This document shows positions 59,755-64,000 of a stretch of DNA of 64,000 bases, piece after piece (within the stretch, counting starts at the first letter, position 1; each line of letters starts with the position of its first letter). The stretch is from Streptomyces apocyni. Its GTDB lineage: Bacteria; Actinomycetota; Actinomycetes; Streptomycetales; Streptomycetaceae. The notes beneath the pieces are model-generated. The model was not told the DNA's origin. It made no database searches and saw nothing but the letters and a program-made list of their open reading frames with translations. A program made the translations under genes and the position numbers. The stretch lies in NCBI RefSeq assembly GCF_009739465.1, contig NZ_WHOM01000072.1, forward strand, positions 283,310 through 347,309, in the 5' to 3' direction.

Positions 59755-61145
59755 TGGGACTCGCGGCGACACTGCGCGCCCTCGAACGCGCCACCCGCCC
59801 CTACGACCCGGAGTTCACCGACGCCATGAAGCGCCGCTGGGCCGAGCTCCCGGAGGTGGCCAGGACGCCGGGACAGATCGTCGGCCGACACGGCGTGGGC
59901 TGCGAGGGCACCCACGGCGTCTTCCCCAGGTGCAACCTGAAGTGCACCCCCTGCTACCACTCCCGCGACGCCAACCGGGTCCGCGTAGACGGCGCGCACA
60001 CCCGCCAGGAAGTCGCCGCCCAAGTAAGGCTGTTGCGCAAGCTGCGCGGGCCGCGCGGGCACACCCAGCTGATCGGCGGCGAGGTCAGCCTGCTCCCACC
60101 CGACGACCACGCCGCCACCCTCTCCGTGATGCGCGAACACGGCCGCGAGCCGATGAGCTTCACCCACGGCGACTTCGACTACGACTATCTCGAGCGGCTC
60201 GCGCTGGGCCCGGACGGCAGGCCGCGCTTCTCCCGACTCTCCTTCGCCGCGCACTTCGACAGGTTCATGTACGGGCGCCGAGGCATCGAGCGCCCTCCCG
60301 GCGAACGGGAGTTGGACCCGTACCGCCGCAGGTTCACCGCCATGTTCGCCCGGCTCAAGCGGCAGCACGGCATCAGCTACTTCCTCGCCCACAACATGAC
60401 CGTCACCCCCGGCAACCTAGACGAGATCGCCGCCGTCATCCGCGCCAACCACACGGCCGGATACGGCATGTTCTCCTTCCAGCCCGCCGCCTTCATCGGT
60501 GACGAACGGCGCTGGAAGGAAAACTACCGCGAGGCCACCCCGGACGCGGTCTGGTCCCAGATCGAACGCGGCGCGGGCGCCCGCCTCGACTATGACGTCT
60601 TCCACAACGGCGACGTGCGCTGCAACCGCACCGCGTACGGCTTCTACGTCGGCAGCCGCTGGTTCCCGTTCCTGGACGGCGACGACCCGCGCGACATCGC
60701 CGTGCGCGACGCCTTCTTCCACTACCTGGGACGGGTCAGCTTCACCGGTACGCCCCCGGCCCTGCTCGCGGGCAAGCTGCTGCGGATCGCCGTACGGCAT
60801 CCGCGCACGGTGGCGATCGCGCTGGGCTGGCTGGCGCGTGCGATGCGCAGGGTGGGGGTGCTGCGGCTGCTGCGGCACCGCTTTCGCGTACGCCCTGTCA
60901 CCTTCGTCATGCATCAGTTCATGGACGCCGAGCAGGTCGCCCCCGCCTGGGAGTTGACGCGGCGCGGCGCAACCAGCGACGACCCGAAGGTGCGCGAGAC
61001 GCAGGAACGACTCGCCGCCTGCCACTACGCCATGGCGCACCCCGAGGACGGCACCCTGGTACCCGCGTGCGTCCAGCACGCCGTCCTGGACCCCGCCGAG
61101 AACGCGGCGCTGCGCAGGCTGCTCCCGATCGTCGAGGTCCGCTAA
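59754..61145 (+). CDS. Radical SAM enzyme
   Basis: A 463-residue enzyme with the cluster motif C60-NLK-C64-TP-C67 (CxxxCxxC) and a GGEVSLLPPDD segment resembling the SAM-binding GGE motif (about 107-117). The C-terminal half has several further Cys and two basic hydrophobic helices (LLRIAVRHPRTVAIALGWL), so membrane contact is possible. It does not look like ArsS. The reaction is unknown; the setting suggests chemistry on an adenosyl or sugar unit. ATG 59754 overlaps the previous stop by one base. Confidence 0.85.
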   Translation: MGLAATLRALERATRPYDPEFTDAMKRRWAELPEVARTPGQIVGRHGVGCEGTHGVFPRCNLKCTPCYHSRDANRVRVDGAHTRQEVAAQVRLLRKLRGPRGHTQLIGGEVSLLPPDDHAATLSVMREHGREPMSFTHGDFDYDYLERLALGPDGRPRFSRLSFAAHFDRFMYGRRGIERPPGERELDPYRRRFTAMFARLKRQHGISYFLAHNMTVTPGNLDEIAAVIRANHTAGYGMFSFQPAAFIGDERRWKENYREATPDAVWSQIERGAGARLDYDVFHNGDVRCNRTAYGFYVGSRWFPFLDGDDPRDIAVRDAFFHYLGRVSFTGTPPALLAGKLLRIAVRHPRTVAIALGWLARAMRRVGVLRLLRHRFRVRPVTFVMHQFMDAEQVAPAWELTRRGATSDDPKVRETQERLAACHYAMAHPEDGTLVPACVQHAVLDPAENAALRRLLPIVEVR

Positions 61146-61195
61146 CGAGCGCGGGAAGAAATAGCGGCAGCTGGACAGGGACGAGAGGAGCAGGC

Positions 61196-61984
61196 ATGCG
61201 CATCGGAGTCATCACCGGTTCGGGCAGCTACGCGTGGCCACACCTGGAAGGCGCCACCGACCACACCGTCACCACCGAGTACGGCCGGGCCGCGGTCACC
61301 GAGGGCCGCGTGAACGGCACGGACATCGTCCAGCTGTCCCGGCACGGCACCGGCCACCACCGGCTGTCCCACCAGGTCGACCACAAGGCGAACCTGGCGG
61401 CACTGCGGGCCCTGAACGTCGACGGGGTCATCGCCCTGACGGTGTGCGGGGCCGTGGACCCGGCCGCCGCCCCCGGCTCGCTGATCGTCTTCGACGACCT
61501 GTACTTCCCCGCCAACCGGCTGCCCGACGGCTCGCCCTGCACCTGGTACGACACCCCGGGGCAGGTGGGCCGCGGCCACTGGATCTTCGACAGTCCGTTC
61601 AGCGAGCCGCTGCGGCGGTCCTTGATCGCGGCCGCGCGCACCATCGGGGTGCCGGTGATCGACTCGGGCGTGTACGGGCATGTGGACGGGCCACGCTTCA
61701 ACTCCCGCCCCGAGATCGCCGCGCAGGCCGCCGCCGGAGTGAGCGCGGTCAGCCAGACCGCGGGGCCGGAGATCGTCCTCGCCGGTGAGGCCGAACTGCC
61801 GCTCGCCCTGGTCGGTTTCGTCACCGACTACGCCAACGGGGTCGTGCCCGAGCCCGAGCCGGTCGAGGCGCTCCTGGAGCGGATGGCGGCCAGCAAGCAG
61901 ATCTTCGCCGACCTCGTCGCCCGCGCCGTACCGGCCATCGAGGCCCCACCTCCCTCCGGCTTGGTCTACCGGTTTGGTTCATGA
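61196..61984 (+). CDS. MTA/purine nucleoside phosphorylase family protein
   Basis: A 262-residue phosphorylase with MRIGVITGSGSY, LSRHGTGHHRLSHQVDHKAN, ALTVCGAVDP and GHVDGPRFNSRPE, i.e. the phosphate and ribose contacts are kept. It is more divergent than the housekeeping copy at 32640. In a cluster with radical SAM enzymes it could remove adenine from a 5'-modified deoxyadenosine, leaving a sugar-1-phosphate. GAGGAG lies before ATG 61196. Its stop overlaps the glycosyltransferase start (ATGA). Confidence 0.85.
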   Translation: MRIGVITGSGSYAWPHLEGATDHTVTTEYGRAAVTEGRVNGTDIVQLSRHGTGHHRLSHQVDHKANLAALRALNVDGVIALTVCGAVDPAAAPGSLIVFDDLYFPANRLPDGSPCTWYDTPGQVGRGHWIFDSPFSEPLRRSLIAAARTIGVPVIDSGVYGHVDGPRFNSRPEIAAQAAAGVSAVSQTAGPEIVLAGEAELPLALVGFVTDYANGVVPEPEPVEALLERMAASKQIFADLVARAVPAIEAPPPSGLVYRFGS

Positions 61985-62748
61985 ACCTGATGAAGGTGAA
62001 GAGGAAGGTGCGGGAGCAGGAGCAGGAGCAGGTTGAAGGCGCAGGCGCGGTGAAGATGAAGGTGTCGATCGTCGTCCCCGTCCTCAACGAGGAAGCCACC
62101 ATCCAGACCGCCCTGGCCCGGCTGCGCCGCGACTTCCCCGACTGCGAACTCGTCGTCGCCGACGGCGGCTCCGCCGACGCCACCCTGGAACTCGCCGCCC
62201 CCTTCGGCACGTTGGTGAGGGCACCGCGCGGCCGCGCCCGCCAGATGAACGAGGGCGCCCGGCACTGCACCGGCGACGTCCTGTGGTTCATCCACGCCGA
62301 CACCCGTATCGACCCGGCCGCACTCACCCAGATCCAGGTCGCCCTCAGCGACCCGACGGTGGTCGGCGGCGGCCTCACTCTCCGCTTCGACCGACGCGGC
62401 CCGGCCCTGAACTACCTCGCCCGTACGTCCAACGCCCGCGCCCGCCGCCTGCACCACGTCTTCGGCGACCAGGCGATGTTCATCCGCCGCAGCGCCTTCG
62501 ACGCACTCGGAGGCTTCCCTGACCTGCCCATCATGGAAGACCTGGAGATGTCCCGCCGCCTGGCCCGGCGCGGCCCGCTGCGGGTGCTGCCCGCCACCTC
62601 CACGGCGTCCGCGCGCCGCCTGGTCGCCCACGGCGTCTGGCGGATGATCGTCTTCATGCAGTACCTGAAGCTGCTGTATTTCGTCGGCGTCGACCCCGAG
62701 TACATCCGCCACCGCTACGCGGCCGGTCCCCGATTCCCGGCCGCCTGA
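61981..62748 (+). CDS. TIGR04283-type glycosyltransferase (arsenosugar-associated)
   Basis: A 255-residue GT-A fold glycosyltransferase: VSIVVPVLNEEATIQTAL, LVVADGGSADATLELA, the DxD-like FIHADTRI, VFGDQAMFIRR and FPDLPIMEDLEMSRRLA. This matches TIGR04283, which databases tie to arsenosugar biosynthesis. An extra basic/Glu-rich stretch (KRKVREQEQEQVE) precedes the domain; a second ATG at 62053 would start at MKVSIVV. ATG 61981 overlaps the previous stop (ATGA). Confidence 0.85.
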   Translation: MNLMKVKRKVREQEQEQVEGAGAVKMKVSIVVPVLNEEATIQTALARLRRDFPDCELVVADGGSADATLELAAPFGTLVRAPRGRARQMNEGARHCTGDVLWFIHADTRIDPAALTQIQVALSDPTVVGGGLTLRFDRRGPALNYLARTSNARARRLHHVFGDQAMFIRRSAFDALGGFPDLPIMEDLEMSRRLARRGPLRVLPATSTASARRLVAHGVWRMIVFMQYLKLLYFVGVDPEYIRHRYAAGPRFPAA

Positions 62749-62754
62749 ACCACT

Positions 62755-62780
62755 TGGAGGCACAGCTTGGAGGCACAGCT
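62755..62780 (+). repeat. 13-bp tandem duplication carrying a ribosome binding site
   Basis: TTGGAGGCACAGC occurs at 62754-62766 and again at 62767-62779. The first GGAGG is 6-7 bases before TTG 62767 and so supplies an SD for the fusion gene. The copies are in different reading frames. Confidence 0.8.
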
Positions 62781-64000
62781 AGGAGCCAAGCCCAAGCCCA
62801 AGCCCATGCGCATCGCGGTGTGCGGCGGTCCGTACGGCAACCCGTACGCCCTGCGGGCCTTCGCCGACGACGCCCGCGCCCGGGGCGCCGAACGCCTCTA
62901 CTGCCTGGGCGACCTCGGAGGCTTCGGCGCCGAGGTGGACGCGCTGTGGCCGATCCTCACGGCGTACGACATCACCTGCGTCGCCGGGAACTACGACGTG
63001 GCCATCGCACGCGGCGACACGGACTGCGGCTGCGGCTACCGCGACGCGAAGGACAACGAGTACGCCCAGATCATCTACGACCACACCCTGGCCACCACGA
63101 GCCGCGACTTCGCCACCTGGATGGGCCGCCTGCCCACCGAGCGCCGGGAGACGATCGCTGGCTACGACGTCCACCTGGTCCATGGCTCGACGCTCGCCCT
63201 CAACGACTTCTGGTGGGAGTCGCTGCCGCCCGAGCAGCACCGGGCGCGCGTCGCGGCCTCCGGTGCGGACGTGGTCCTGTGCACCCACAGCGGCCTGCCC
63301 TGGCAGCGCCGCGTCGACAACACCCTCGTCGTCAACGTCGGCGTCATCGGCAAACCGGCCAACGACGGCCGCCGCGACGTCTGGTACGCGCTCCTGGACC
63401 TCGCCGACGACGGGCGGGCCTCGACCTCAGCCTCGACCTCGACCTCGGTCCCGGCCTCGGTCTCGGCCTCCGTCTCGGCCGAGCTGATCCCCCTCGCGTA
63501 CGACTGGCGGGCACAGGCCGCCTCGATGCGCGCCGCCGGGCTGCCCGAGGTGTTCGTGGAGACCATCGAGACGGGATGGTGGACCACCTGCCTGGAGATC
63601 CTGCCGCCGCGCGAGCGCTCTCGCGGCCGCTACCACCTCTACCGCTCCACTCTGCCCACCGGCTTCAGCCCGGCCCAGGACGGCTGGGGTGACAGCGGGG
63701 CGGAGTCCTTGGAGGGAGACCGTCCGGTGGTGCCGCTGTTCGGCAGCCCGTACTTCCCCTCCCGGCTGTGGCTATACACGAACTTCCACTGCAACCTGGC
63801 CTGCGACTACTGCGCGGTCGCCTCATCCCCGAAGGCACTCCCCCGCACCCTGCCCGCTGACCGGTTCCGGTCCCTGGTCGACGAGGCCGTCGAGTCCGGC
63901 TTCACCGAGCTGTACGTGACCGGGGGCGAGCCCTTCCTCCACCCGGAGATCGTCCGCCTCCTCGACGACGCCTGCGCGAAGCTGCCCACGGTCGTCATGA
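62767..64000 (+). CDS. Phosphoesterase-radical SAM fusion protein (partial)
   Basis: One reading frame without a stop runs from TTG 62767 (SD GGAGG; ATG 62806 is the alternative) past the window end, at least 411 codons. Residues 14-285 are a calcineurin-like phosphoesterase: GDLGGFG, GNYDVAI, VHGS and CTHSGLP are present, but the first motif (DxHGN) reads GGPYGN, so the Asp and His metal ligands are missing. A Ser/Thr/Val run (about 219-238) interrupts it. Radical SAM follows: C342-NLA-C346-DY-C349 and TGGEP at 385-389. The fold of the first half may be structural or regulatory only. Confidence 0.85.
   Translation, partial: MEAQLGAKPKPKPMRIAVCGGPYGNPYALRAFADDARARGAERLYCLGDLGGFGAEVDALWPILTAYDITCVAGNYDVAIARGDTDCGCGYRDAKDNEYAQIIYDHTLATTSRDFATWMGRLPTERRETIAGYDVHLVHGSTLALNDFWWESLPPEQHRARVAASGADVVLCTHSGLPWQRRVDNTLVVNVGVIGKPANDGRRDVWYALLDLADDGRASTSASTSTSVPASVSASVSAELIPLAYDWRAQAASMRAAGLPEVFVETIETGWWTTCLEILPPRERSRGRYHLYRSTLPTGFSPAQDGWGDSGAESLEGDRPVVPLFGSPYFPSRLWLYTNFHCNLACDYCAVASSPKALPRTLPADRFRSLVDEAVESGFTELYVTGGEPFLHPEIVRLLDDACAKLPTVVM

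Noticed and set aside
62754..63692. A 312-codon frame overlapping the fusion gene
   Set aside because: Its translation is Arg/Pro-rich without motifs, whereas the frame from 62767 shows phosphoesterase and radical SAM motifs throughout.
63689..63919. A separate small gene at the start of the radical SAM region
   Set aside because: Wrong frame (Arg/Ser/Thr-rich, no CxxxCxxC). The radical SAM motifs are in frame with the upstream phosphoesterase.

Overview
The window is chromosomal DNA from a high-GC actinomycete, almost certainly a Streptomyces. The evidence is very high GC at third codon positions, many GTG starts, few Shine-Dalgarno (SD) sites at first genes, typical Streptomyces families (SPW repeat protein, DUF6227, the Glp/GlpR locus, an HrdD-type sigma factor) and a miniature element with CTAG-flanked inverted ends. 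I see no prophage, plasmid backbone, CRISPR array or rRNA. There is one tRNA, tRNA-Ala(CGC).

Layout. 1-1.9 kb: an MMPL exporter and its TetR repressor with two perfect operators. 2-5.9 kb: tricorn-like protease and a hydrophilic stress-type protein. 5.9-10.2 kb: a coupled monooxygenase / hydrolase / short-chain dehydrogenase operon with a divergent MerR gene. 10.2-12.7 kb: exonuclease III, two acetyltransferases, a TetR regulator. 12.8-16.6 kb: a sulfur unit, with an Rrf2 regulator, a Cys-containing leader peptide and an aliphatic-sulfonate-type ABC transporter. 16.8-19.6 kb: collagen-like protein, glycosyltransferase, esterase. 19.7-25.8 kb: tRNA and the conserved glpR-rimJ-moaB-moaC-glp-galU / folate cyclo-ligase locus (cell division and molybdenum cofactor). 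25.9-38.5 kb: penicillin acylase homologue, K+/H+ antiporter, exporter, zinc ribbon protein, MTA phosphorylase, CpaB-like protein, MscL, LtrA, P1 peptidase, DUF6227. 38.6-42.6 kb: fructose PTS operon fruR-fruK-fruA. 42.7-52.4 kb: two DHA2 exporters with nearby regulators, hrdD, acetyltransferase, secreted M6 protease, SPW protein. 52.4-64 kb: ArsR, a flavoprotein, phosphoesterase, SGNH hydrolase, then a coupled gene cluster that leaves the window.

The most interesting part is 57.4-64 kb. A disulfide oxidoreductase, a MauE-type membrane protein, a radical SAM enzyme, a second MTA-phosphorylase-like enzyme, a TIGR04283-type glycosyltransferase (a family tied to arsenosugar biosynthesis) and an unbroken phosphoesterase-radical SAM fusion are read in one direction. 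The fusion has lost the first metal-binding motif of its phosphoesterase half and runs off the end of the window. Divergently there is a 73-residue protein that resembles only the arsenic-binding N-terminal segment of ArsM and ends in a second Cys-Cys pair. An ArsR gene and a flavoprotein with a Cys-rich tail lie 5 kb upstream. Together these suggest a metalloid-related, adenosyl-derived sugar pathway, but the substrate is inferred, not shown.

Smaller points are two tiny ORFs that join fruR, fruK and fruA by exact ATGA overlaps, a probable CTG start, a MITE that supplies the C-terminus of a WYL regulator, a perfect SigR promoter before hrdD, and many short in-frame tandem expansions inside otherwise ordinary proteins.
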